From: Paenibacillus plantiphilus
GTDB taxonomy: Bacteria; Bacillota; Bacilli; Paenibacillales; Paenibacillaceae
Length of the DNA stretch: 64,000 nucleotides
Assembly (NCBI RefSeq): GCF_927798095.1
Contig: NZ_CAKMMF010000014.1
Coordinates: 62,001 to 126,000, forward strand
Reading direction: 5' to 3'
Below the pieces are notes generated by a model. It was not told where the DNA came from. It worked only from the letters and a program-made list of their open reading frames with translations, and did no database searches. The first letter of the stretch is position 1. Every line of letters begins with the position of its first letter. Position numbers and translations under genes: made by a program. This document shows, in pieces, positions 48,721 through 56,913 of the stretch.

Positions 48721-49898
48721 ACCGTCTCCATCTCCTCGTTGATCCGATTTTGTGTTGCTTCCAATTCCGTGATACTCTTATCCAAGCTCTGTTTCAATTC
48801 GATTAGCGCCTTCTCCGGCCCTTCGGCAAGCAGCACTTCGAGAGCAGCTGCCAGTGACACCCAGATCGTGATCATTATTGGACTTACAGGCATAGAGCGG
48901 CATTCCTTGAGAAGTGATAGCACCTCTCTCTTATTCGGTGTGCTTATGAGCTCCAATTGTTCTAGAATAAGCTGGTTTGCAGGAATACGCTGTACACGAT
49001 TCGCCCATAACAACTGGCATTCTTCGCTTAACATGAAACGGACAAAGGATTTGATATCATCGCTTGCTTCGGATGTCAGCGAATGATTGGGAAATACCAA
49101 ACCAATTGAAGAAGACATTGAAACCGAAGGGTTGCCTTGAATAGATGGAAGTCTGCCCACTGCCAGACGATCCTCCATATTGCGGCTCAGATGATTGAAA
49201 ATCCATTCACCGCTAATGATCGCGCCAATCTTCCCGGCAATGAATTGCTCAAGAAGCTCAGTCGCTCCGTCAAGACTTATGATTCGACCTGCTGCGGTTT
49301 GCTCAACTACGAACTCAAAGGCTTGTTCTACTTCTTCAGTCAGCAAATGAGGTCTGCCATCCTTCAGCGGCCATCCGCCGAATGCGGTCAGAAAGGGTAT
49401 GAAAACGTAAGCCTGCGACAGATCAGCGCCGAATGGCGTTATATCGTTCTTCAGCAGCTCTTCCGCTTGCGCCTCAATATCTTCCCACGATTGCGGCGCT
49501 TCACCATAAATTTCTTTATTGTAATAAAGCACCAAATGATTGCCCAATAGAATCGGGACGCCATATTGCTGATCTTCGAACTGCATCGTTGCCAGCGAAG
49601 CTTCAGATATAATGCCGCGATGCACATCCTCTGTAACGGGAGAATAGGCGCCGAGCTTCCTGTAGCTGGTCATGTCCGATGGGACAAGAGCCATCTGCGC
49701 TCCTTCACCAGTTGCGCTAACGCTGCACAATCTCGCTCCAAGCTCAGCAATTCCCATCACCTCAGGAATGATCCTGCAATTATGGCGTTCCGAATACAAT
49801 TGACAAATCTCTTCCAGAACCTCAATGGATGTATCACTTGGACCATCAAATTCATGCCATATGGTTATTTCTTTCTTTTTCTCTATTTGTTCTCCCAT
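48717..49898 (-). CDS. Solute-binding-protein homologue lacking a signal peptide
   Basis: Protein of 393 aa with the fold of family 1 sugar-binding proteins (MalE-like): ITIWHEFDGPSDTSIEVLEE, CRIIPEVMGIAELG, YGVPILLGNHLVLYYNKEIYG and the hinge AGKIGAIISGEWIFNHLSRN are all in order. It begins MGEQIEKKKEITIWHE, with no hydrophobic signal and no lipobox Cys, so it should stay in the cytoplasm. The last 45 residues (LIELKQSLDKSITELEATQN) look like a coiled coil. The ATG at 49898 has GGAGG 10 nt upstream; upstream codons do not encode a signal either. No ABC permease genes accompany it. It may buffer or sense an intracellular maltodextrin. Confidence 0.85.
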   Translation of the reverse strand: MGEQIEKKKEITIWHEFDGPSDTSIEVLEEICQLYSERHNCRIIPEVMGIAELGARLCSVSATGEGAQMALVPSDMTSYRKLGAYSPVTEDVHRGIISEASLATMQFEDQQYGVPILLGNHLVLYYNKEIYGEAPQSWEDIEAQAEELLKNDITPFGADLSQAYVFIPFLTAFGGWPLKDGRPHLLTEEVEQAFEFVVEQTAAGRIISLDGATELLEQFIAGKIGAIISGEWIFNHLSRNMEDRLAVGRLPSIQGNPSVSMSSSIGLVFPNHSLTSEASDDIKSFVRFMLSEECQLLWANRVQRIPANQLILEQLELISTPNKREVLSLLKECRSMPVSPIMITIWVSLAAALEVLLAEGPEKALIELKQSLDKSITELEATQNRINEEMETV

Positions 49899-49957
49899 CC
49901 TATATACGCCTCCTTGCATGATTGACCTGGATATCATCCGCCTATCTGTATGTTGTA

Positions 49958-51001
49958 TTAGGGTGCAAAAACAGTTTTAATCGTTTCACTCACTACCTTG
50001 AAACGGGAATTAAGATCATATCCCAGCAGTTCATGAATGGCTTCCTCATGCTCATCGAGCTTATATTTTCTGGTGACCAGCTTCTCTAGTCCCGTCATTC
50101 GTCCAGCTAGATGAAGCGCCGGCTCGAACATTTGCCGGTACTCTCCTGCTCCGATAATCTTCACGCCGTTCTGGATATATTTTGTCGGCGAGAAGGTATA
50201 CTCATACGTCCCGTTAATTCCGAAAGGAACGATTCTGCCGCCCCTGTCAATCCATCGATCCGCCGTCTCCAGCTGATTGCCGACCGTGTCGATGATGACA
50301 TCGAACTTGCGCCCATCCAGCAGTGTGGATACATAATCCTCATTCAGTTGATCCGGGGTTATCGCAATATCAGCGATCGTCTCAGAGAAGCTAAGGCGGT
50401 AAGGATTGGGCTCCGTAGCTACCGTCAACCGTGTTCTGAGCGCCCTGCTGACCATCTGGCACAGAATGCCCATCGGACCTGATCCAAGAATGAGAACGGC
50501 ATCGTTCTGCGTGACATTCGCCTCTAGAAAGTTATGAAGCACACAAGCCAGCGGCTCAATCAGAACAGCGGCTTCAAAGCTCATAGAGTCGGGAATGCGA
50601 TGGACAAACCGACGATCGATAACGAAATACTCAGCGAACGTTCCCGGCGCGTTCAAGCCCGAAATGACCATCCCGCTGCCATCTGTCCCCAAGCATAGAT
50701 GCGGCTGATCCTTGCCGCAGAAGTAGCATTGACCGCAGCTTTGGTTAGGATCAATCACGACCCGATCACCGACGCGTATCCCTGATACCTGCTCGCCGAT
50801 CTCTGTGACGATGCCGACTGCCTCATGTCCTCGAATGACATCCGGGACGCCTTCTTCCTTGCCCGTAATTACCGCCAGATCAGTACCGCATATACCAGTC
50901 AGTCGAATCTGAATTTTCACATCAGTCGGCGTTCCAATTTGCGGTTCTTCTCTCTGATCCAGCTCCAGTAGGTTATTCCTTGTCCAGACTAATGCCTCCA
51001 C
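49958..51001 (-). CDS. Zinc-dependent alcohol/sorbitol dehydrogenase
   Basis: Medium-chain dehydrogenase of 347 aa, cytoplasmic, NAD(P)-linked. Catalytic zinc motifs are GICGTDLAVI and GHEAVGIVTEIGEQVSG (residues about 40-70). The structural zinc site has four Cys (CGQCYFCGKDQPHLC, about 85-100). The nucleotide fold is AVLILGSGPMGILCQMVSRA. It is closest to the sorbitol/threonine dehydrogenase branch. The GTG at 51001 has GGAGG 8 nt upstream; the ATG at 51016 lies inside that ribosome site. It begins 40 nt after the GH13 gene and is cotranscribed. The substrate is perhaps a polyol or a sugar released by the GH13 enzyme. Confidence 0.9.
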   Translation of the reverse strand: MEALVWTRNNLLELDQREEPQIGTPTDVKIQIRLTGICGTDLAVITGKEEGVPDVIRGHEAVGIVTEIGEQVSGIRVGDRVVIDPNQSCGQCYFCGKDQPHLCLGTDGSGMVISGLNAPGTFAEYFVIDRRFVHRIPDSMSFEAAVLIEPLACVLHNFLEANVTQNDAVLILGSGPMGILCQMVSRALRTRLTVATEPNPYRLSFSETIADIAITPDQLNEDYVSTLLDGRKFDVIIDTVGNQLETADRWIDRGGRIVPFGINGTYEYTFSPTKYIQNGVKIIGAGEYRQMFEPALHLAGRMTGLEKLVTRKYKLDEHEEAIHELLGYDLNSRFKVVSETIKTVFAP

Positions 51002-51041
51002 ATCGTCCACCTCCATAGTGTAACAACTATACAATGGCGGA

Positions 51042-52787
51042 TTAAGAACCTGAGCGAAACATCCTGTACCCGTAGCCGGGCAATGATATCTCAAGCTCAC
51101 CATTCATTGCTTCAACGCTCGTCCCTGTCCAAATCTCTTGCCAATGAGGACTGGAAGCTGCAATTGCAAGCTTCGCGGGTTCGGGACTAGCATTCATTAC
51201 AACAATGAACCGGTTCCCATTATCCCATCTCTCATAAGCCAATCTATTATCTCTCTCTTTAGCATGAATAAACCGGAATCGGCCAGTACGCAGCGCCGGA
51301 TACTCCTGACGCAATTTAATCATCGCCTGATAAAACTGGAATAGATCGCGGTTCTGTCCGCTTTCATCCCAGATCATGCATTTCCGGTTATCCGGGTCGT
51401 TCCCGCCAGTCAAGCCAATCTCATCCCCGTAATAAATGCAAGGTGCGCCATAATAAGTGAATTGGAAGATCACTGCCAGCTTTGATTGCTCGATATTGCC
51501 GCCGCACAGCGTTATCAGCCTTGGCGTATCATGGCTTCCCAGCACTTGAAAGGATGCTTCGACAGCCTGCAGCGGATAAGCAGCCAATTGAGCGCCAATT
51601 GAATCTGCAAACTCCTTGCCATCTATGACATGCCGGGCAAAAAACTTAATAACGCTGTCTCTCACCGGATAATTCATAACGGCATCCAATTGATCTCCGC
51701 AAAGCCATGCCATGGAATCATGCATGATTTCGCCAACAATGTAAGCATCCGGTTTAGCCGCCTTGACGACCTCCCGCAGCTTGCGCCAGAAGCGATGGTC
51801 AACCTCATTCGCCACATCCAGCCGATAGCCGTCAACATCCGCCGTTCGTATCCAATAATCCGCAATATTCAGCAAATAATCGCTTACCTCCGGATTGGAG
51901 GTATTGAACTTTGGCAAATTAGGCTCGAAGCTGAATGTCTCGTACGCGGACCCCTTCTCCATACTCCGCAAGGGCCACTGCTTAACGAGAAACCAATCTG
52001 CATAACGCGACCTCACCCCTTTCTCCAGCACATCAACGAATGGCGGAAAAGCATTGCCGCTGTGGTTGAACACGATGTCGAGAAGCACCCGGATACCGCG
52101 CTTATGACAGGCTTCCACAAGCTCCTTCAACAATTTGTTCGTGCCGAAATGCGAATCAACCTTCAAATAATCCTTTGTATCATATTTGTGATTCGTATCC
52201 GCTTCGAACAACGGTGTAAAATAAATCGCATTGACGCCCAGCAGCTCCAAGTGGTCAAGATGATCCATAACCCCCTGCAAATCGCCGCCAAAGTAATTGT
52301 TCCCTTCCGGCTTTCCTCCCCAAGCCTCCGTAATGGCAGGGTTTCTGGACGGATCTCCATTGGCAAACCGTTCCGGGAAAATCTGATAGAAGACGGCATC
52401 CTTCACCCATTCCGGGGTTTGAAACACATCGGCTGCATTCAGATAGGGGTATTCGAAATTACCGTCCGAATTGTCGGAAGGGACAGCCTTGCACCAACGT
52501 TCGCCATAAAACAATTGTTCATCGCCGGATTGCAGGTGAAACCGATAGCTTAATCGTCTGAACGGAGGCTGCACAGTCGTTTCCCAGTAGTCGAACAAAC
52601 TGTCCGAAGTCAGCTTTATCATACACCCCCTGTTCTCTGTGTTGTCCCAATCATACTTATCTCCGTAACAGACGCTTGCCGACTCTATGTCGTCTCTTTT
52701 CGTACGTAAACGAAGATAAATCGTTGATTGGTCATAGGCAAATGCCCAATTCTGCTTGTGACGATGATACAGCGCTTCATGATTCAT
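51042..52787 (-). CDS. GH13 neopullulanase/cyclomaltodextrinase-type enzyme, paralogue
   Basis: Second neopullulanase-type enzyme, 581 aa, head of a six-gene operon. CBM34-like N-terminus YHRHKQNWAFAYDQSTIYLR; barrel entry [19 protein letters not shown]. Catalytic residues are Asp324 (GYRLDVANE), Glu at about 353 (VGEIMHD) and Asp at about 420 (LGSHDTPRL). It is clearly homologous to the enzyme at 41891, so the pair is probably an old duplication. There is no signal peptide, so it acts on imported oligosaccharides. AAAGGGGGG lies upstream of a GTG at 52790 and an ATG at 52787; either may start. The promoter and a candidate cre site lie in the AT-rich upstream region. Confidence 0.93.
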   Translation of the reverse strand: MNHEALYHRHKQNWAFAYDQSTIYLRLRTKRDDIESASVCYGDKYDWDNTENRGCMIKLTSDSLFDYWETTVQPPFRRLSYRFHLQSGDEQLFYGERWCKAVPSDNSDGNFEYPYLNAADVFQTPEWVKDAVFYQIFPERFANGDPSRNPAITEAWGGKPEGNNYFGGDLQGVMDHLDHLELLGVNAIYFTPLFEADTNHKYDTKDYLKVDSHFGTNKLLKELVEACHKRGIRVLLDIVFNHSGNAFPPFVDVLEKGVRSRYADWFLVKQWPLRSMEKGSAYETFSFEPNLPKFNTSNPEVSDYLLNIADYWIRTADVDGYRLDVANEVDHRFWRKLREVVKAAKPDAYIVGEIMHDSMAWLCGDQLDAVMNYPVRDSVIKFFARHVIDGKEFADSIGAQLAAYPLQAVEASFQVLGSHDTPRLITLCGGNIEQSKLAVIFQFTYYGAPCIYYGDEIGLTGGNDPDNRKCMIWDESGQNRDLFQFYQAMIKLRQEYPALRTGRFRFIHAKERDNRLAYERWDNGNRFIVVMNASPEPAKLAIAASSPHWQEIWTGTSVEAMNGELEISLPGYGYRMFRSGS

Positions 52788-52821
52788 CACGGCCCCCCCT
52801 TTCAGTGCTGTACCTTAAGGC

Positions 52822-52883
52822 AAAAGGCACAACCCGTAATTCACTCATCCGTGAGGTTGTACCTAGAGGTAACATGGCCTTTT
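52822..52883. other. Leader hairpin upstream of neopullulanase paralogue
   Basis: AAAAGGC plus ACAACC pair with GGTTGT and GCCTTTT across the 5' leader of the GH13 gene. The T-rich side (TTTTAATTTTTT) is on the plus strand. It could be a leader regulatory fold or a terminator for antisense transcription. Confidence 0.4.
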
Positions 52884-52944
52884 AATTTTTTCCAATACTT
52901 AACCATATTATTGCTTGTGATTGACTTAGCGCTGCTGTACTCCC

Positions 52945-52974
52945 ATCTTAATAGAACGGGTCAAACTCTGTCAA
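52945..52974 (-). promoter_or_regulatory. Promoter of the neopullulanase-paralogue operon
   Basis: On the minus strand TTGACA (52974-52969), 18 nt, TAAGAT (52950-52945). The -35 is perfect and the -10 matches four of six. It lies 155 bp upstream of the GH13 start. Confidence 0.55.
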
Positions 52975-53060
52975 TCTTTACTATTTATCGTCTATAAACC
53001 TATGTATTAGATATGTTTTAGCTATTGACTTTATATTAATTAGTTCTAAATACCTATTGG

Positions 53061-53074
53061 TGAATACGCTTACA
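53061..53074 (-). promoter_or_regulatory. Candidate cre site (CcpA)
   Basis: On the minus strand TGTAAGCGTATTCA, one mismatch from TGWNANCGNTNWCA, 87 bp upstream of the -35 box. Catabolite control of a glucan operon would be expected, but the distance is long. The rest of 52791-53427 is AT-rich with no supported gene. Confidence 0.4.
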
Positions 53075-53228
53075 TTCTCTTCCATAAATTACATCTGAAT
53101 GAATGCGTTTTCTTTGTAAACCCTCTATCTTTCGTTTTGTTTCACAACGATTTCATTTCTATTTCAAATTGATTGCGCATGCTGAATGCAAGCCTTTTCA
53201 TCCAACATATTGTCTGAAATTTCTATAA

Positions 53229-53427
53229 ATTTACAAGACCGAGTTTGTTCAGCAGCTAATTGAAGTGAATCGTGAAGTTTCAGAAAACTGTCTGCAGCAC
53301 ATAATGGAAATTTGGGTATTTGGGATCACTTCTGAACTCATACCTCCGGCTCAAATGAAGAAATATGTCAGATCTTGCGTCCTCAAAAATTTCAATTTCA
53401 ATACATTTGCTTGGAAATCAGACGAAT
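53229..53427 (+). pseudogene. Possible coding remnant convergent with DUF5680 gene
   Basis: A short plus-strand frame (KTEFVQQLIEVNREVSENC, then LQHIMEIWVFGITSEL, PPAQMKKYVRSCVLKNF) has amphipathic, protein-like composition but no good start. It runs into the antisense of the DUF5680-like gene. It is not recognised and may be the leftover of a lost gene. Confidence 0.25.
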
Positions 53428-53904
53428 TTATCGAATCATACCGCCGTTGTACCGCAACTCATATATTTTTTGACCGTCCAACAAAATGATTTCCTTGCCA
53501 TAAAAGTCGTCCAAAGTGCCTTCATACTCATTCTCAAAAACATAATTATTGTCTACATATCGGTGCGGACCGCGATAAATAGAGTCTGTATCGACCAACA
53601 TTAATGCTTTTCGCAGAAAACCATAGACAGGAGCGATGAAGTCCCATGATGCATTTGGATGAATAATCCCCCCTGAATAGACCATCGACCAGATCGGACG
53701 ATTCTCCAACGCAACGGTTTCTTGCCCAATAAAAAAAGCAGAGCCGAAATAAATATCGCGATAGAAGTAGTCGCCACTCTCATATTCAAGTTGCTTGGAC
53801 CCATTTAATAGCGGTTGAACTGAAGCTTCATCCCCCTGAGATGCGTAAGTGCTTCTCTTGGCTTCTACAAGAAAGTGAGTAAGCAATTCATAATTAGTAG
53901 ACAT
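53428..53904 (-). CDS. DUF5680-family protein
   Basis: Cytoplasmic protein of 158 aa resembling DUF5680: LLTHFLVEAKRSTYASQGD at the start, LEYESGDYFYRDIYFGSAFFIGQETVALE in the middle (residues 38-66), RPIWSMVYSGGII, and the end DGQKIYELRYNGGMI. Such domains often occur fused to helix-turn-helix regulators or alone in Firmicutes, with no known function. GAGGGGG lies 5 nt before the ATG. It is monocistronic, between the glucan operon and the M20 peptidase, with no hint of partners. Confidence 0.75.
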   Translation of the reverse strand: MSTNYELLTHFLVEAKRSTYASQGDEASVQPLLNGSKQLEYESGDYFYRDIYFGSAFFIGQETVALENRPIWSMVYSGGIIHPNASWDFIAPVYGFLRKALMLVDTDSIYRGPHRYVDNNYVFENEYEGTLDDFYGKEIILLDGQKIYELRYNGGMIR

Positions 53905-54028
53905 AAGATCCCCCTCTAAACAATGTGTTCATACTTTATATCATCACTTCACCATAAGAACGGAACAAATGTTCCCTAACCAGAATAACAGAACCCTCAT
54001 ATGATCAGCAATCTCTAGTAAACAGGAA

Positions 54029-54070
54029 AAAAGCTGCCCCTAAGTAGATTTCTACAAATGGACAGCTTTT
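54029..54070 (-). terminator. Terminator of the MetNIQ-M20 operon
   Basis: On the minus strand GAAAAGCTG..CAGCTTTTTT with an inner GTAGA/TCTAC stem, ending in a T run. It begins 30 nt past the M20 peptidase stop. Confidence 0.8.
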
Positions 54071-54100
54071 CATATCATATCGGCTCCGCTCACCCCTTGT

Positions 54101-55519
54101 CTATTCGACAAGATCGTCCAGAAGCAGCAGTGCGTGAATATACACCTTCATTGCATCCCAAATATTTTGCAGCCTTACAGCCTCATCCGGCTGATGCGGG
54201 CCGCCCCTGCCGGGCGGGAAAGGCTTGCTTGCATCGGAACGGCTAGGACCGAAAGCTATCGCGCGAGGCAGCTTGCGGGCATGTGTCGCTCCCCCCATCA
54301 CATAAGGCTTCTGGTCCGTTTGCAGCACCGAATTAGCCAGCGCCGTCAACTGCTGCACGACAGGATCGTCCCCGGAAACATAATATGGCGGGTTATCATG
54401 CACATTCTCCAGCACAAAACCGTATTCCGCTCCTCTGACTCTCAGTCTCTCGACAATATCATCCGTTTTGGCTGAAATAGGGTAGCGGATATTCGTATTC
54501 ACGGTCAGTCTTCCGCCCGACAGCCTTACAATTCCAACCGTATGCGTTGTTTTGCCGGACACCTCATCCTCGTACGCAATAGACAATCCCTGACCATAAT
54601 AGTCGGCGAAGGATTCGGCTATAAAGGAAACGGCCGACGAGGCGCTTCCTGTTACAAGTCCATGCCGCAGCAGTGCCGCAGCCAGCTTATGGATCGGATT
54701 TATCGTTCCTTCGGGGAACGCGGCATGTCCGCCCAAGCCTTCCGCTTCTATTGCAACCCCTTGCGGGTGGGGAATTGCTTTAAACGATTCGCCCAGCGCC
54801 GTTTGAACCTGCTCAGGAGTAAAGCCGCTAATGACCGCTCTGGCCGTGCTGGGCACTACGTTGGACAGCTCGCCGCCATAAAAGTCCAGCAGGTTGCCAT
54901 CTGCAACATGAGCAGTAAAGTCTGCCGTCAATATGCCCTTCTCCCCGTTGCCTACTGGAAAGTAGGCGTCCGACACAATAGAGAAAGCAGGGTCTTCCTC
55001 CTGCAAGTAATAGGCGACATCCCGCATCCCCGCTTCCTCATTGCAGCCAAGAAAGACAGAAACCGTATGCTTGAGCGGAATGCGATGCTCCTTGAAAAAC
55101 TGCAGCGTATAGATAACACCCGCTGCCGCAGCTTTGTTGTCTCTGGCTCCCCGCCCAAACAGATAACCATCCTGTTCAAACGGCTCATAGGGATTGAATG
55201 TCCAGCCCTCCCCTTCGGGAACAACGTCCAGATGGGAGAAAAAGCTGATTTTCCGCTCACTCTTGCCCGGATATAGGGCAGAAATGCCATAGTAGTCATG
55301 ATTGACCGCTTGCAGCCCTGCCTTGACAATAATGTCCTGCGCTTCATCGACAGCTTGAGCGCAGCCGCTGCCGAACGGATGCTCCGCTTCAGGATCAAAG
55401 CCTTCGTACACGCTGCGCACGCGCACCAGCTGCTTGATCGACGCAATGATTTCCGGTTTCTTGGATGCAATCCAGTTATCAATCATCTCATCAGAGACTT
55501 GATGGCTGCGCTCTGTCAT
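54101..55519 (-). CDS. M20-family dipeptidase (PepV/Sapep-like)
   Basis: Metallopeptidase of 472 aa. Zinc-site motifs are SFFSHLDVVPEGEGW (His and Asp, about residue 90), GRGARDNKAAAAGV (bridging Asp), FLGCNEEAGMRDVAYY (catalytic Glu pair) and VVSDAYFPVGNGEKG-like Asp. The C-terminal GGATHARKLPRAIAFGP supplies the last His. The lid domain (residues 190-380) is of PepV type, so dipeptides or N-acyl amino acids are likely substrates. GAGG lies 11 nt before the ATG, which overlaps the aldo/keto reductase stop by 4 nt. It is the last gene of the operon with MetNIQ, so it may release an amino acid from an imported conjugate. Confidence 0.9.
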   Translation of the reverse strand: MTERSHQVSDEMIDNWIASKKPEIIASIKQLVRVRSVYEGFDPEAEHPFGSGCAQAVDEAQDIIVKAGLQAVNHDYYGISALYPGKSERKISFFSHLDVVPEGEGWTFNPYEPFEQDGYLFGRGARDNKAAAAGVIYTLQFFKEHRIPLKHTVSVFLGCNEEAGMRDVAYYLQEEDPAFSIVSDAYFPVGNGEKGILTADFTAHVADGNLLDFYGGELSNVVPSTARAVISGFTPEQVQTALGESFKAIPHPQGVAIEAEGLGGHAAFPEGTINPIHKLAAALLRHGLVTGSASSAVSFIAESFADYYGQGLSIAYEDEVSGKTTHTVGIVRLSGGRLTVNTNIRYPISAKTDDIVERLRVRGAEYGFVLENVHDNPPYYVSGDDPVVQQLTALANSVLQTDQKPYVMGGATHARKLPRAIAFGPSRSDASKPFPPGRGGPHQPDEAVRLQNIWDAMKVYIHALLLLDDLVE

Positions 55520-56505
55520 GACCGGACGAGCCTCTGCGCCCTGAGGCGGTCAATCTCTGCCACAATATCCTGAGACAGCTTCAGCTTTGCTCCGGCAACA
55601 TTTTCCTGCAGATGCTTCTCGGTACGGATGCCGCAGATGACATTGATATGCTCTCCTTTGGAGCGCAAATAAGCAATGGCAAGAGCGGATTGGCTGCAGC
55701 CAAGCTGCTGGCGAATAGCATTCAAACTCTCTACAAAATCCAGCGCGGAATGGTAGAGCGGCGGCTCCCACCAAGGATCGCCCTCCCGGGAATCTCCCTT
55801 CGGCAGCTGATAATCGCGGCCAAACTTCCCGGTCAGCAGTCCATTGGCAAGCGGAGAATAGGCGTGAAAGCTGATGCCATTAGCCTCGCAAAGCGGTAAA
55901 ATCTCGTCTTCTACATCATTCGCCAGCATATTGTAGCGCCGCTGCACAATGGATACCTCTCCAAGCTCCAAGTAGCTTTTAATATGATGCGGATCGCAGT
56001 TGGAGGCTCCTATCGTTACAATTTTGCCTTCCTTCTTCAAATCCATCAACGTGCCGATTGTCTCCTCAATAGGAGTGTTGAAGGGCGGCATGGCCGGATT
56101 GTGCGTATAGTAGACGTCAATGTAATCTGTATTGAGGCGTCTTAAGCTCTCTTCGACTTCGATTCTGATCGTCCGGCTGCTTAAATTGCGCTTCACCGCA
56201 TGACCATCCCAAGTGAATCGGTAGGTTCCCTCATCATCTCCCCACCAAAGTCCGCATTTGGTAGACAGCACAACGCTGTCACGTCTGCCCTTCAAGGCTT
56301 TCCCGATTATTTCCTCGCTATGCCCAAAGCCATATACCGGCGCTGTATCTATCATATTGATTCCGGCATCAAGCGCCGCATGTATGGTGCGGATCGATTC
56401 CTGATCATCCGTATCGGGATAGCGGAACCCTCCTCCAATACCCATAGCTCCGAGAGTAATGACCGACGCCTTTATGCCGGAGCGTCCAATTTCCATATGC
56501 TCCAT
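55516..56505 (-). CDS. Aldo/keto reductase in the MetNIQ operon
   Basis: NADPH-dependent reductase of 329 aa. It starts MEIGRSGIKASVITLGAMGIGG; active-site residues lie in GINMIDTAPVYGFGHSEEIIG (Asp, Tyr), VLSTKCGLWWG (Lys) and DVYYTHNPAMPPF (His). The end VICGIRTEKHLQENVAGAKL binds the cofactor phosphate. GGAGG lies 9 nt before the ATG. It lies 15 nt after the tautomerase-like gene and overlaps the M20 gene, so it works within this pathway, probably reducing a carbonyl intermediate (inference). Confidence 0.9.
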   Translation of the reverse strand: MEHMEIGRSGIKASVITLGAMGIGGGFRYPDTDDQESIRTIHAALDAGINMIDTAPVYGFGHSEEIIGKALKGRRDSVVLSTKCGLWWGDDEGTYRFTWDGHAVKRNLSSRTIRIEVEESLRRLNTDYIDVYYTHNPAMPPFNTPIEETIGTLMDLKKEGKIVTIGASNCDPHHIKSYLELGEVSIVQRRYNMLANDVEDEILPLCEANGISFHAYSPLANGLLTGKFGRDYQLPKGDSREGDPWWEPPLYHSALDFVESLNAIRQQLGCSQSALAIAYLRSKGEHINVICGIRTEKHLQENVAGAKLKLSQDIVAEIDRLRAQRLVRS

Positions 56506-56520
56506 AAGAGAAAGCCTCCT

Positions 56521-56880
56521 TTAGTTATCCAGCCGCAGTATTCCGCCAACGCCTACATTTTCATCCGAATGCTCTTTAATAATTACGATCGTTTTGACTG
56601 GACCGGACGATTGGAAAAAGTCATCCGCCGCCGCTTGTATGTTCTTCACTAGATCACGCTTTGCATCAACAGGCTTGTTGGGCGCCGTGTAGACGAAGAA
56701 CGTTATTTCTTCCCCGCTTTTTTTCGTGCTGGTTTCTTTCGGCAGTTGATATAGATGCACGCTTCTCAGCTCAGGGGGCAGCTTCAGTCCTGTCGTTACC
56801 GCCGTTCCAATAATGTCGATGAAGCGTTCCAGTTGCTCACCTGCTAATGCTGTGTTTGAGACTCCGATTACGGTTGCCAT
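56521..56880 (-). CDS. Tautomerase-superfamily-like small protein
   Basis: Small protein of 119 aa with a beta-alpha-beta repeat resembling 4-oxalocrotonate tautomerase/MIF-type folds: SVHLYQLPKETSTKKSGEEI, then VDAKRDLVKNIQAAADDFF, then VKTIVIIKEHSDENVGVGG. True tautomerases use Pro after the initiator Met. This protein begins MATVIGVS, so either it is inactive as a tautomerase or it uses another residue. GGGAGG lies 10 nt before the ATG at 56880. It sits 33 nt after metQ and 15 nt before the reductase gene. The fold call is tentative. Confidence 0.6.
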   Translation of the reverse strand: MATVIGVSNTALAGEQLERFIDIIGTAVTTGLKLPPELRSVHLYQLPKETSTKKSGEEITFFVYTAPNKPVDAKRDLVKNIQAAADDFFQSSGPVKTIVIIKEHSDENVGVGGILRLDN

Positions 56881-56913
56881 ATTCGTTATTCCTCCCAAAA
56901 TATAATTTGAATT

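Noticed and set aside
51002-51103. Longer dehydrogenase start at 51103
   Set aside because: It overlaps the 3' end of the GH13 gene and is not conserved-looking; a GTG at 51001 has GGAGG at 8 nt.
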